Positions 6,673 through 15,060 of a DNA stretch of 29,340 nt are shown here, in pieces; the first letter of the stretch is position 1; every line of letters starts with the position of its first letter. The DNA is from Dactylosporangium sp. AC04546. Its GTDB lineage: Bacteria; Actinomycetota; Actinomycetes; Mycobacteriales; Micromonosporaceae. Below the pieces are notes generated by a model. That model searched no databases, was not told the DNA's origin, and worked only from the letters and a program-made list of their open reading frames with translations. The position numbers and the translations under genes were made by a program. The DNA lies in assembly GCF_022095675.1 (NCBI RefSeq), contig NZ_JAHYSG010000141.1:1-29340 (forward strand). Reading direction: 5' to 3'.

Positions 6673-9600
6673 GACGCGGCCGGGGCGAAGTTCGCGGTGA
6701 GTGCCACGGGGCCCGTCACGGTGAACGCGTACCGGCGGGCGGTGGACACCTCGACGCCGGCGACGGTCCAGTTCACGAAGCGGTGGCCCGGTGCCGGCAC
6801 CGCCGTCGCGACGACCCCGGCGCCCGGCTCGTAGCAGCCCGGCCGCGTCTCGTTGCCGTCGAGCCGGACCCGGCCCCCGCCGTCGGCCGCCGCCACCGTC
6901 ACCTGATGCTCCACGATGTTGATGACCATGGTGTTGTACAGCGACAGCGGCCCGGCACTCGTCGCCCCGTTGTAGCGCATCAGGTTCACGACCGTGGCGT
7001 CGCCGCCGTCCACCCGCACGCTGTATCCGTCGGCGCCCAGGTTGTCGGTGCCGAGGTTGACCACCCGGACGTCGCCTGAGCGCACGACCACGCCGTTGTG
7101 CAGGCCGTAGCCGAACACCCCGCGCACGGTCAGCCGGCGGGCGCCGTCGACGGTGACGAGGTCCGCGTGCTTGCGGGTCCAGCCGTCGATCACCTGCGGG
7201 AACAGGTCCCGGCCGAGGACCCAGTTCGGCACGAAGTAGCCGGTGCGGACGAACGTGTTGCCGTTGCTCAGCACGCCCTCGATCCGCCCGTCGCGGCCGG
7301 GCCCGGCGGTGACGCCGTGCCGGACGAACGTGCCCTTCACCTTGCGCACCAGGAAGCGGTCGCCGGTCATCTCGATCGCGTTCCAGGCGTTCGGCAGGCC
7401 GATGTTCACCGCGTAGACGCCGGTGCCCTGGCCGCGGATCGCGTACGGGTAGGCGACCAGGCCGCCCGGCGCCACCGGGTTGTTCTCCGGGTAGAAGACC
7501 CGCAGGCCGCTCACCCCGGCCCGCGGCCCGCGCAGCGTGATCGCCGCCTGCTCGGTGTCGGCCGCCGCGCTACCGCGGCCGGCGAACGAGTGCAGCACCG
7601 TACCTCCGCTGCGCCCGTCCTCGTCGCGGTGCGGCACGGAGGAGGCGCCGCGCAGCTCGACGCCGGCCGGGACGACGAGCCGCCCGTCGAGGCGGTACCA
7701 GCCGGCGGGCAGGTACACCACGCCGCCGCCGTCGCGCCCGGCCCGGTCGAGGACCCGCTGCACGGCCGCGGTCGCGTCCCGGGCCGGCAGGTAGCCGTTG
7801 CCGTGCGGGGCGGCGCCCGCGTCGTAGAAGGCGGAGCGCGCCGGCCCGAACGCGACGGGATCGGCGGACACAGCCGGCGGCTGGCCGGACAGCTGGTACA
7901 CCGTGCCCTCGATCGGGCCGTCGACGCGGCTGGCGGTGAGCTTCACGTAGCCGCCGCCGTGGTTGACCACCGCGCCCTGCAGCGAGGCGAACGCCATCGC
8001 CAGGCCCCACCGCGCGTCGAACTGATCGACGAGCAGCGCCACGTCGGTCCGCTCGATCCGCACCCGCTCGAACACGCCGGTGAACTCGGCCCGCAGCCCC
8101 CGCACGACGTGGATGCCGACCCGGTAGTCCGCGGCGGCCAGGTCGGAGAACTGGTCCCACTCCAGGTCGCCGAGGACGAACCCGGTGCCGTGGGCGCGGG
8201 TCCACGCGTCGAGCGCGGCCCGCCGCGGCGGGTTGAAGGCGGCCGGCGCGCCGGCCCAGTAGGCGTTGCTGAACCGGACGTCCTCCCAGGTGCCGACGTC
8301 GGCGCCGTTGTACGCCTCGACGCCTTCGAGCAGGGCCGTGCCGCGCACGTTGCGGACCGTCGCCGACTCGTGGGTCTGGCCGTTGCCCGGCGGGCGGCCG
8401 CGCTCGTCACGCATGGTGCTGATGCCGATCCCGCGGTACGAGTTGAGCATCGTGACGTCGGCGACCGTGCTCATCATGTAGTTCTCGTCGCTCGCCCAGG
8501 CGGAGCCGGGGATCTCGAACGTGAAGTTGTAGGGCACCGGGTCGGTCGCGTTCTGGCGGGGGTACCACGTCGTGAGGCCCACGACGCCCGCGCTGCCGCC
8601 GATGCGGAACAGCACCGGGCCGGCGTCGCCCGGCGGGAGGTCGGCCGACACGACCGTGCCGTAGCCACCGTGGCCGCGGTCGGGGTCGCGGTCGGGGTCG
8701 CGGCGGTCGCCGCGCAGCGTGCAGAACGCCGGCACCTCGACCGTGGCCGTGACGCGGTAGGTGCCCGCCGGCAGCCAGACCGTGCCGCCGCCGGCGTCGT
8801 AGCAGTCCCACAGCGCCGCCTGCAGCGCCGCGGTGGCGTCCCGGCGGCCGGCCGGGTCGGCGCCGTAGGCGGTGGCGTCGAAGTCCGCGACCACCGCGTC
8901 CTCGGTGGGGTACCGCGTCGCGACCAGCCGCGGCGCCGGCACCACGTCGCGCTGGTCGCGGATCTGCAGCGCGACCACGTCGAAGGTGGCGCGACCGGTG
9001 AGGTTCAGCCGCACGTGGCGGGCGGTGACGGCGGGGAAGCGGGTCCGCGAGGGGCCGCCGCTCGCGCCGTTGCGCCCGACCGCGGTCCAGCCGGTGCCGT
9101 CCGCCGAGACCTCGACGGTGTAGTCGGTGGAGAAGCCGCTGCCCCAGTGCACGACGACCTCGTCAACTGGGCGGGCGGTGCCGAGGTCGGCCCGCAGCCA
9201 CTCGCGCCCGCCGCCGCTGCCGCTGCTCCAGGCGGTCGCCGGGTCGCCGTCGCCCGCCGCGGCCGGGCTGGAGCCCGCGGCGGTGCTGCTGGCGGTGAGG
9301 GTCGCGTGGCGGGCCAGGTCGGTGTCGACGGCCGACGCGCGGAACGCCCGGTCGGCGTCGTAGAGCGCCCGCAGCGCCGCCCCCACCCGCTCCTCGGCCG
9401 GGGCCGGGTCGTCGAGCACGGCCTGCGCGGCGGCGACGGCGGCGCCGAGGGCGGCCTTGGCGCCGGGCGGGTACTGCCCCTCGCGGGTGCCCTCGCGGGC
9501 CGCGTACAGCGCCAGGTTCGCGGCCGCGACGAGGCTGCGCAGGCCGGCCTTGGCGTCGAGCTGCCGCGGTACGACCGTCACCCGGACGGCGGCGATCGTG

Positions 9601-10538
9601 AGCTCGACCGGGGAGCCGTCGTGGGTGAGGCGGAAGTCGGCGCCGTTGGTGCGGTTGGTCAGCAGCGCGTCGTCGAGGACGAAGTGCTGGGTCTTCCAGG
9701 TACCGCTGTCGCCGTAGGTGACGGCCGGCGACGGCTTGAACCGCGACGGGAGGTCGTCGCCGGGGGAGTCGTAGTGCAGGAACAGGGTGCCGTTGCCGGC
9801 GTCGAGGTAGTCGACGCTCACCATGACGATGTCGGTGTTGTCGTAGGCGTAGCCGTCGGCGACGTTCATGTAGAGGTAGTTGGTGCCCGGCGGGTCGGCG
9901 GCGGCGTTGGTCTGCCAGTAGCCGCGCCCGGCGGTCGTGCCGGTGCGCAGGCCGGCCTCGTTGTCGCCGGCGCGGGGGCTGAGGCCGGTGTCGGTCGCGG
10001 CCGGGCCGAGCAGCGCCTGCGGGCCGGTCGTGGTGATCCTGACCTGGGCGATGGTCACGTCGGTGTCCGCGGCGGAGAGTCGCAGCTCGTCGGCGAGCAC
10101 GGCACCGGGCAGGCTGACCGCCGCGAGCCGCCAGGTGTTCGTCCCGGCGAGGACGGCGACCCCCGTGGTGTCGCCGGGCCCATCGGGATCGCCCGTTCGC
10201 AGGGTCAGCTGCCCGGTGCCCTCGTCGCGGTAGGTGACCACGACGACGACCGTGGCGCCGGCGACGCTCGCGGCGTAGCCGGCGTCGGCGGTGACGCCGA
10301 TGTAGGTGGTGCCCGCGGCGGCCTGGGTCTGCCAGTAGCCGCGGCCGTCGAGGGTGCCGGTGCGCAGGCCGGCCGGGTCGGCGCCGGCCAGTACCCGGGC
10401 GCCGAGGGTGACGGGGGAGGGGCCGAGGTCGGCGCCGACGCCGCGCGGGTACATCACCGGTGCGGCCTGTGCGGTGCCGGCCGGTGCGAGGACCGCGGCC
10501 ACGAGCACCGCGACCAGGGCGATGAGGAACCGTCGCAT
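6669..10538 (-). CDS. Secreted multidomain beta-helix glycosidase-like protein
   Basis: A 1289-aa exported protein. Order of parts: signal peptide (1-26, ending AQA-A); two similar beta-rich modules (about 57-170 and 195-325), both opening GLRTGT..GRGYWQT; a helical spacer (about 330-400); an F5/8-type (CBM32-like) module (about 405-515); a pectate-lyase-3/GH55-like right-handed beta-helix in two halves, each opening with DATAA(L/V)Q..L and a LPAG(T/W)YR motif (about 545-720 and 900-1200); and a C-terminal InlB-B-repeat-like module (about 1212-1286, HRFVNWTVAG). The fold suggests attack on beta-glucan or a uronate polymer; specificity cannot be read. GGAGG at 10546-10550 sets the ATG at 10538. 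The huge opposite-strand frame over this gene is a composition shadow. Confidence 0.9.
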   Translation of the reverse strand: MRRFLIALVAVLVAAVLAPAGTAQAAPVMYPRGVGADLGPSPVTLGARVLAGADPAGLRTGTLDGRGYWQTQAAAGTTYIGVTADAGYAASVAGATVVVVVTYRDEGTGQLTLRTGDPDGPGDTTGVAVLAGTNTWRLAAVSLPGAVLADELRLSAADTDVTIAQVRITTTGPQALLGPAATDTGLSPRAGDNEAGLRTGTTAGRGYWQTNAAADPPGTNYLYMNVADGYAYDNTDIVMVSVDYLDAGNGTLFLHYDSPGDDLPSRFKPSPAVTYGDSGTWKTQHFVLDDALLTNRTNGADFRLTHDGSPVELTIAAVRVTVVPRQLDAKAGLRSLVAAANLALYAAREGTREGQYPPGAKAALGAAVAAAQAVLDDPAPAEERVGAALRALYDADRAFRASAVDTDLARHATLTASSTAAGSSPAAAGDGDPATAWSSGSGGGREWLRADLGTARPVDEVVVHWGSGFSTDYTVEVSADGTGWTAVGRNGASGGPSRTRFPAVTARHVRLNLTGRATFDVVALQIRDQRDVVPAPRLVATRYPTEDAVVADFDATAYGADPAGRRDATAALQAALWDCYDAGGGTVWLPAGTYRVTATVEVPAFCTLRGDRRDPDRDPDRGHGGYGTVVSADLPPGDAGPVLFRIGGSAGVVGLTTWYPRQNATDPVPYNFTFEIPGSAWASDENYMMSTVADVTMLNSYRGIGISTMRDERGRPPGNGQTHESATVRNVRGTALLEGVEAYNGADVGTWEDVRFSNAYWAGAPAAFNPPRRAALDAWTRAHGTGFVLGDLEWDQFSDLAAADYRVGIHVVRGLRAEFTGVFERVRIERTDVALLVDQFDARWGLAMAFASLQGAVVNHGGGYVKLTASRVDGPIEGTVYQLSGQPPAVSADPVAFGPARSAFYDAGAAPHGNGYLPARDATAAVQRVLDRAGRDGGGVVYLPAGWYRLDGRLVVPAGVELRGASSVPHRDEDGRSGGTVLHSFAGRGSAAADTEQAAITLRGPRAGVSGLRVFYPENNPVAPGGLVAYPYAIRGQGTGVYAVNIGLPNAWNAIEMTGDRFLVRKVKGTFVRHGVTAGPGRDGRIEGVLSNGNTFVRTGYFVPNWVLGRDLFPQVIDGWTRKHADLVTVDGARRLTVRGVFGYGLHNGVVVRSGDVRVVNLGTDNLGADGYSVRVDGGDATVVNLMRYNGATSAGPLSLYNTMVINIVEHQVTVAAADGGGRVRLDGNETRPGCYEPGAGVVATAVPAPGHRFVNWTVAGVEVSTARRYAFTVTGPVALTANFAPAAS

Positions 10539-10555
10539 GGATGTGCCTCCGGGGG

Positions 10556-11380
10556 TCATGCCTTCACCGCGCCCATCAGCCCGTTGACGATGTACCGCTG
10601 CGCCGCGACGAACAGCACAATGACCGGGACGACGACGATGAGTGCGCCGGCCATGAGGACGTTGTAGTGCAGCACCGCGCCGGACTGCAGGTTCTGCAGC
10701 GCGATCGGCAGGGTGAAGCTGTCCGGGTCGTTGAGCGACACGCGCGTGAGCAGGTACTCGTTCCAGGTCGGGATCGCGGTGAGCACGGCGATGGTGATCA
10801 GGGCGGGCCGGGACAGGGGCAGGTAGATGGTGGCGAAGATGCGCAGCTCGCTCGCGCCGTCGACGCGGGCGGCCTCGCGCAGCTCGCCGGGGACCGCGTC
10901 GAACGCGTTCGTCATGAGCAGGATCGACAGCGGCGCGGAGCCGTTGACGAACGGCAGGATCAGCCCCCAGTGGGTGCCGAGCAGGTTCAGCTTGTGCTCC
11001 AGCAGCACGATCGGCAGCAGGACGGTGACGCCCGGCACGAACAGCAGCGCGAGGAACAGGCGGTACAGCGCCTTCCTGGCGGGGAAGCGCAGCACCGAGA
11101 ACGCGTAGCCGGCTGCCGCGTAGATCGCCAGCACCAGCACCACGGTCAGCGCGGTGACCTTGAGGCTGTTCAGGAAGTAGTCGAAGAAGTGCAGCTCGTT
11201 CCAGGTCTCGGCGAGGGTGTCCAGGGTCGGGCGGCGAGGGATGAGGTTGCCGCCCGCGACGACCTCGAACTGGTCCTTGAACGCGGCGGAGGCCATCCAC
11301 AGGAACGGGTACACGCTGATCACGGCGTACAGCAGCAGGAGGACGAAGACGACGCCGCGGGCGACGAACCGGGCGCTCAC
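10556..11380 (-). CDS. Sugar ABC importer permease, MalG type
   Basis: Inner-membrane permease of a CUT1-type carbohydrate ABC importer (274 aa, six hydrophobic segments). The cytoplasmic coupling loop reads EAARVDGASELRIFATIYLPLSRP, the EAA motif that docks the ATPase. The GTG start at 11380 overlaps the stop of the upstream permease (GTGA, 11377-11380), showing coupled translation. The glycosidase-like gene starts 17 bp after its stop. The frame continues far upstream in the other permease's region, but that extension is a shadow. Confidence 0.94.
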   Translation of the reverse strand: MSARFVARGVVFVLLLLYAVISVYPFLWMASAAFKDQFEVVAGGNLIPRRPTLDTLAETWNELHFFDYFLNSLKVTALTVVLVLAIYAAAGYAFSVLRFPARKALYRLFLALLFVPGVTVLLPIVLLEHKLNLLGTHWGLILPFVNGSAPLSILLMTNAFDAVPGELREAARVDGASELRIFATIYLPLSRPALITIAVLTAIPTWNEYLLTRVSLNDPDSFTLPIALQNLQSGAVLHYNVLMAGALIVVVPVIVLFVAAQRYIVNGLMGAVKA

Positions 11381-12345
11381 GTGAGCCGCCGCATGGCGCG
11401 CAGGTTGACGAAGGCGAGGATCAGCGCGGCCAGGAACAGCATCCAGCCCAGCGCGCTCGACAGGCCGAGCGTCGGGTTGAGCTCGGACAGGAACGCGTGC
11501 TTGTAGGTCTCCAGGCCGAGCACGTTGGTGTGGGTGCCGGGGCCGCCGTTGGTCATGATGAGGAACGTCTGGAAGCCCTGCAGCGAGTCGCGCACGGCGA
11601 GCAGCACGACGATCGCGGTGATCGGGCGCAGCAGCGGCCACACCACGTGGCGGGTGGCGTGCCAGGGGCCGGCGCCGTCCACGCGGGCCGCCTCGACGAG
11701 GCTCGGGTCGATCGTCTGCAGGCCCGCGAGGTACAACATCATCGCGATCGGCACCGACGACCACACGGTGATGACGATGAGGGTCGGCAGGGCCGTCGAC
11801 GGGTTGCCGAGGAAGCCCTGCGGCTGTTGCAGGCTGCCGAGCCCGACCGAGCGCAGCAGCAGGTTGATCGCCCCGTCCGGCTGCAGCACGTACATCCACG
11901 CGAAGTAGACGGCGATCCCGCTGGTCACCTGGGGCAGGAAGTACACCGAGCGGAGCAGGCCCTTGAGCCGCCGCACGGAGTTGAGCAGGACCGCGAGGGG
12001 GAAGCTGACGGCGACGGTGAGCAGCGGTACCGCGACCATCACCCACAGCGTGTTGCGGGCGGCGGCGTGCACCCGCGGCGCGTAGCGCGGGTCGGCCCAC
12101 AGCAGGTCGGCGTAGTTCTGCAGACCGACCCACTCCCAGGTCGGGGTGAAGCCGTTCCACCTCGCGAAGCTCAGCGAGAAGCCGTAGCCGATGGTGTAGG
12201 CGCCCATCACCGCGAACAGGACGACGGCCGGGGCCACGAAGGCGGCGCCCCAGGCGATGTCCGACCGGCGGTAGCGGCGCCGGCGGCGGGCGCTCGGGGC
12301 CCGCCGGGTCACCGACGGGCCCTCCGCGATCGTCTCGACCGCCAT
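11377..12345 (-). CDS. Sugar ABC importer permease, MalF type
   Basis: Partner permease of the importer (322 aa). An Arg-rich cytoplasmic tail (RRAPSARRRRRYRRSD) precedes six hydrophobic segments. The EAA loop is EAARVDGAGPWHATRHVVWPLLRP, and the TNGGPGTHTNVLGLETYKHAF region is typical of MalF/UgpA-like subunits. The ATG at 12345 shares one base with the stop of the binding-protein gene (TAATG). No ATPase gene accompanies the operon. In actinomycetes a shared ATPase (MsiK type) usually powers such importers, so one encoded elsewhere is expected. Confidence 0.94.
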   Translation of the reverse strand: MAVETIAEGPSVTRRAPSARRRRRYRRSDIAWGAAFVAPAVVLFAVMGAYTIGYGFSLSFARWNGFTPTWEWVGLQNYADLLWADPRYAPRVHAAARNTLWVMVAVPLLTVAVSFPLAVLLNSVRRLKGLLRSVYFLPQVTSGIAVYFAWMYVLQPDGAINLLLRSVGLGSLQQPQGFLGNPSTALPTLIVITVWSSVPIAMMLYLAGLQTIDPSLVEAARVDGAGPWHATRHVVWPLLRPITAIVVLLAVRDSLQGFQTFLIMTNGGPGTHTNVLGLETYKHAFLSELNPTLGLSSALGWMLFLAALILAFVNLRAMRRLT

Positions 12346-13718
12346 TATTGTTTTGTCCAGAAGGCGTCGATCTGTTTGGTCATCTCCGCGGCGGCGTCGG
12401 CGGCGGACCGTTTCTGCAGCGGGCTGTAGTCCATGAGCACCGAGGCGACGGTGGGCCCGTCGTAGGCGTTGGGGCGGTAGCTCGTGTCGCCCGGGTTGTA
12501 CGCGCTGGGGCCGGAGCCGAACGCCTTGATCATGGCGCCGATGGCGGGGCCGACGGCGGCGCTGGGGTCGGCGCCGAGGTCGGTGGGCGGGATGTCGAGG
12601 GCCTCCTTCGCGAACGTGGCCGACACGTCCGCCTTGGCGAGGTACTTGAGCCACTGGATGGCGCCGGCCCGGTTCTTCGTCGTCGCCGAGACCGACATGC
12701 CGGTGAGGGTGAACGGCGCGAGGCTGAGGTCCTTCACGGCGCCGTTGGCCGGTGCGGGCACCGGGAACGTCAGCACGTTGGTGGCGTCGAAGCCGTTCTG
12801 GGCCAGGAACGCGAGGGTGAACGTGCCGCCGATGTCGAACGTGGACTTGCCCTGCACGAACGACAGGTCGGCGGCGTCGATGTCGAGGCTCTGGGTGCCC
12901 GGCGTCCAGTACGGCGTGACCTGCCCGTACGTCTCCAGCACCTGCACGCCGGTGGGGGAGGAGAAGTTGCTCGCCTTGTCCTTGCCCCACAGGGCCCGGA
13001 ACTTCTCGGGGCCGAGCAGGCCGTAGGCCATCGGCTGGAGGAACCACTCGAGGCCGGTGGTCGGTGCCTTCAGGCCGACGGTGACGCCGCCGTTGTCGGG
13101 GTGCTTGGCCTTGACCTTGGCCAGTACCTCGATGAACTGCTCCCAGGTGGTGGGCGCGCTCGTGACGCCGGCGTCGGCCAGGCGCTGCTTGTTGGCGTAG
13201 ACGATGCCGAACGTGCCGACGGTGAGCGGGACGCTGTAACGCTGGCCGAGCTGGATGCCCTTCGTCTTGGAGCCCTCCGCGAGGGACTTCTGGTAGTACT
13301 CGTCGGTGACGCTGCCGTCCTTGCGCACCTGCGGCAGGTAGCTGTTCAGCCAGGCGTCGTCGACGTCCTTGGCCAGGTCGGTGAGCAGCCCGGCGGCGCC
13401 GAAGGCGAAGTCGTCGCCGGTGGTGTGCACCTCGAAGAGGTCGGGCAGGTTGCGGGTCTGGGCCGCGGCCTGCACCTTGGTCACGTAGGCGTCGTCGGGG
13501 CCGTACGCCTCGACCTTGACGGTGATGCCCGTTTCCTTCTGGAATCCTTCGGCGACCTTCTGCAGCGCCTTCACGTGCGACTGCTTGAAGGTCCACATGG
13601 TGAGCGTCTTGTCGTCCGCGGCGCCGTCGCCGGAGTCGCCGCTGCAGGCGGCGGCCCCGAGGGTGAGCGCCAGTAAGGCGGCCAGTGCTGGCCGCCACGC
13701 GCGTGGGTGGGGTGTCAT
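12345..13718 (-). CDS. Sugar-binding lipoprotein of ABC importer
   Basis: Extracellular solute-binding protein, family 1 (457 aa). The N-terminus is a lipoprotein signal: charged start, hydrophobic core and lipobox LGAAAC with Cys at residue 25, followed by a Gly/Ser/Asp linker. The mature start TLTMWTFKQSHVKALQKVAEGFQKETGITVKVEAYG is characteristic of sugar-binding proteins. ATG at 13718 is taken as start; the adjacent in-frame GTG at 13721 is possible and there is no clear Shine-Dalgarno. As first gene of the operon it follows the promoter at 13773-13802. It delivers an oligosaccharide, probably released by the operon's glycosidase-like protein, to the permeases. Confidence 0.93.
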   Translation of the reverse strand: MTPHPRAWRPALAALLALTLGAAACSGDSGDGAADDKTLTMWTFKQSHVKALQKVAEGFQKETGITVKVEAYGPDDAYVTKVQAAAQTRNLPDLFEVHTTGDDFAFGAAGLLTDLAKDVDDAWLNSYLPQVRKDGSVTDEYYQKSLAEGSKTKGIQLGQRYSVPLTVGTFGIVYANKQRLADAGVTSAPTTWEQFIEVLAKVKAKHPDNGGVTVGLKAPTTGLEWFLQPMAYGLLGPEKFRALWGKDKASNFSSPTGVQVLETYGQVTPYWTPGTQSLDIDAADLSFVQGKSTFDIGGTFTLAFLAQNGFDATNVLTFPVPAPANGAVKDLSLAPFTLTGMSVSATTKNRAGAIQWLKYLAKADVSATFAKEALDIPPTDLGADPSAAVGPAIGAMIKAFGSGPSAYNPGDTSYRPNAYDGPTVASVLMDYSPLQKRSAADAAAEMTKQIDAFWTKQ

Positions 13719-13762
13719 CACGGTGCCCAGCCTTTGGTCCCGGGCGCATCGACTTGCGCCGC

Positions 13763-13802
13763 TTGACTGGGGAACGTAAATCGAATTGATGTACTGTGTC
13801 AA
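13763..13802. promoter_or_regulatory. Divergent promoters with shared palindromic operator
   Basis: On the minus strand TTGACA (13802-13797) and TACGTT (13778-13773) form a promoter with 18-bp spacing for the sugar operon. On the plus strand TTGACT (13763-13768) is a -35 candidate for the dehydratase gene. Between the two -35 boxes lies ATCGAATTGAT (13780-13790), an imperfect inverted repeat. The surrounding 17 bp (13775-13791, read on -) match the element before the ROK gene at 14 of 17 positions. A repressor bound here would block both promoters. Confidence 0.65.
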
Positions 13803-13827
13803 CACGCTCTCGGGAAGGCGGTGGTCG

Positions 13828-15060
13828 ATGTCCCCGCTCGCGGCGGCGCCCTGGGACACGGGCGGCGGCACACGGATCACGCAGGTCAGGACGTTCCTGT
13901 GCGCGCCGCAGGGCTGCCCGTACCTCATCGTGCGGGTCGAGACGAACCAGCCCGGCCTGTACGGGCTGGGCTGCGCCAGCGACCCGCAGCGCACGCTGGC
14001 CGTCCGCGCGGTCCTCGACGGGTACCTCGGGCCGCTGCTGCACGGGCGCGACCCGGGCGACATCGAGGACCTGCACCGCCTGCTGCTCAACAGCGGGTAC
14101 TGGCGGGGCGGCTCGATCGCCGGCAACGCCCTCGGCGCGGTCGACGTGGCGCTGTGGGACCTCAAGGCGAAGGCCGCCGGCCTCCCGCTGTACTCGCTGC
14201 TCGGCGGCCGGGCCCGGCACGGCGCCGAGGCCTACACGCACGTCGACGGCGCCGACCCGGGCGGGATCGCGGACCGGGTGGCGGCGGCCGTCGAGGCCGG
14301 CTACCGGCACGTGCGGGTGCAGGTGGCGGTGCCCGGCGTCGACACGTACGGCGCCGGCGGCGGCGGCCGGCAGGGCGTCTGGGACTCCCTGGCGTACCTG
14401 CGGCACGTCCCGCCGGCGCTCGCCGAGGTGCGCCGCCGCGTCGGCGACGACGTGCAGCTGCTGCACGACGCGCACGAGCGGCTCACGCCGTCCCAGGCCC
14501 GCGAGCTGGTCGCCGCGGTCGCCGACGCCGGGCTGTACTTCCTGGAGGACGCCCTGGCCCCCGAGGACGCCGCCCACTTCGGGCAGCTGCGCGCGGCCGG
14601 CCCGGTGCCCCTGGCGATGGGCGAGCTGTTCGACGACGTGACCCGGTTCCTGCCGCTGCTGGAGCAGCGGGTCGTCGACTTCGCCCGGCTGCGGATCCCG
14701 ACCCTCGGCGGGCTGACCCCGGCCCGCAAGCTGGTCGCGGCGTGCGAGCTGTTCGGGGTGCGCACCGCGCCGCACGGGCCGGGCGACGTCAGCCCGGTCG
14801 GGCAGGCCGCCAACGTGGCCCTCGACGTCGCGACGCCCGCGTTCGGCGTGCAGGAGGCGGCGGCGTTCCGCGAGGCCACCCTGGAGGTCTTCCCGGGCGC
14901 GCCGGTGCCGGTGCGGGGCGTGCTGTACCCCGCGGAGGCGCCCGGCCTGGGCGTGGACTTCGACGAGGCCGCCGCCCGGCGCTACCCCGCGCCGCCGCCC
15001 CTGGAGCACGACCGCTGGGCGCTGCTGCGCGGCGTGGACGGCGCCGCGCACCGCCCCTAA
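13828..15060 (+). CDS. Mannonate dehydratase-like enolase-superfamily enzyme
   Basis: A 410-aa acid-sugar dehydratase of the ManD/RspA subgroup. Diagnostic segments are GYRHVRVQVAVPGVDTYG (the Arg and Tyr pair of ManD), LHDAHERLTP (metal Asp plus His), FLEDALAPED (metal Glu), MGELFDD (third metal Glu), APHGPGDVSPVG and FGVQE near the end. Family enzymes dehydrate D-mannonate and/or D-gluconate to 2-keto-3-deoxygluconate; some members are weak or inactive, so activity is inferred. GGGAAGG at 13812-13818 supports ATG 13828 over the upstream in-frame ATGs at 13786/13789, which lie in the operator. Its stop overlaps the stop of the convergent ROK gene by 4 bp. Confidence 0.92.
   Translation: MSPLAAAPWDTGGGTRITQVRTFLCAPQGCPYLIVRVETNQPGLYGLGCASDPQRTLAVRAVLDGYLGPLLHGRDPGDIEDLHRLLLNSGYWRGGSIAGNALGAVDVALWDLKAKAAGLPLYSLLGGRARHGAEAYTHVDGADPGGIADRVAAAVEAGYRHVRVQVAVPGVDTYGAGGGGRQGVWDSLAYLRHVPPALAEVRRRVGDDVQLLHDAHERLTPSQARELVAAVADAGLYFLEDALAPEDAAHFGQLRAAGPVPLAMGELFDDVTRFLPLLEQRVVDFARLRIPTLGGLTPARKLVAACELFGVRTAPHGPGDVSPVGQAANVALDVATPAFGVQEAAAFREATLEVFPGAPVPVRGVLYPAEAPGLGVDFDEAAARRYPAPPPLEHDRWALLRGVDGAAHRP

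Noticed and set aside
8684..8703. Short in-gene repeat in the glycosidase-like gene (tandem CGGTCGGGGT), considered as a repeat element.
   Set aside because: It encodes the DPDRDPDR stretch of the protein and is just a local codon repeat.
7098..10667. An open frame of about 1189 codons on the plus strand.
   Set aside because: It lies antisense to the secreted beta-helix protein, is Arg/Gly/Val/Asp-rich without domains, and is a codon-bias shadow of that gene.
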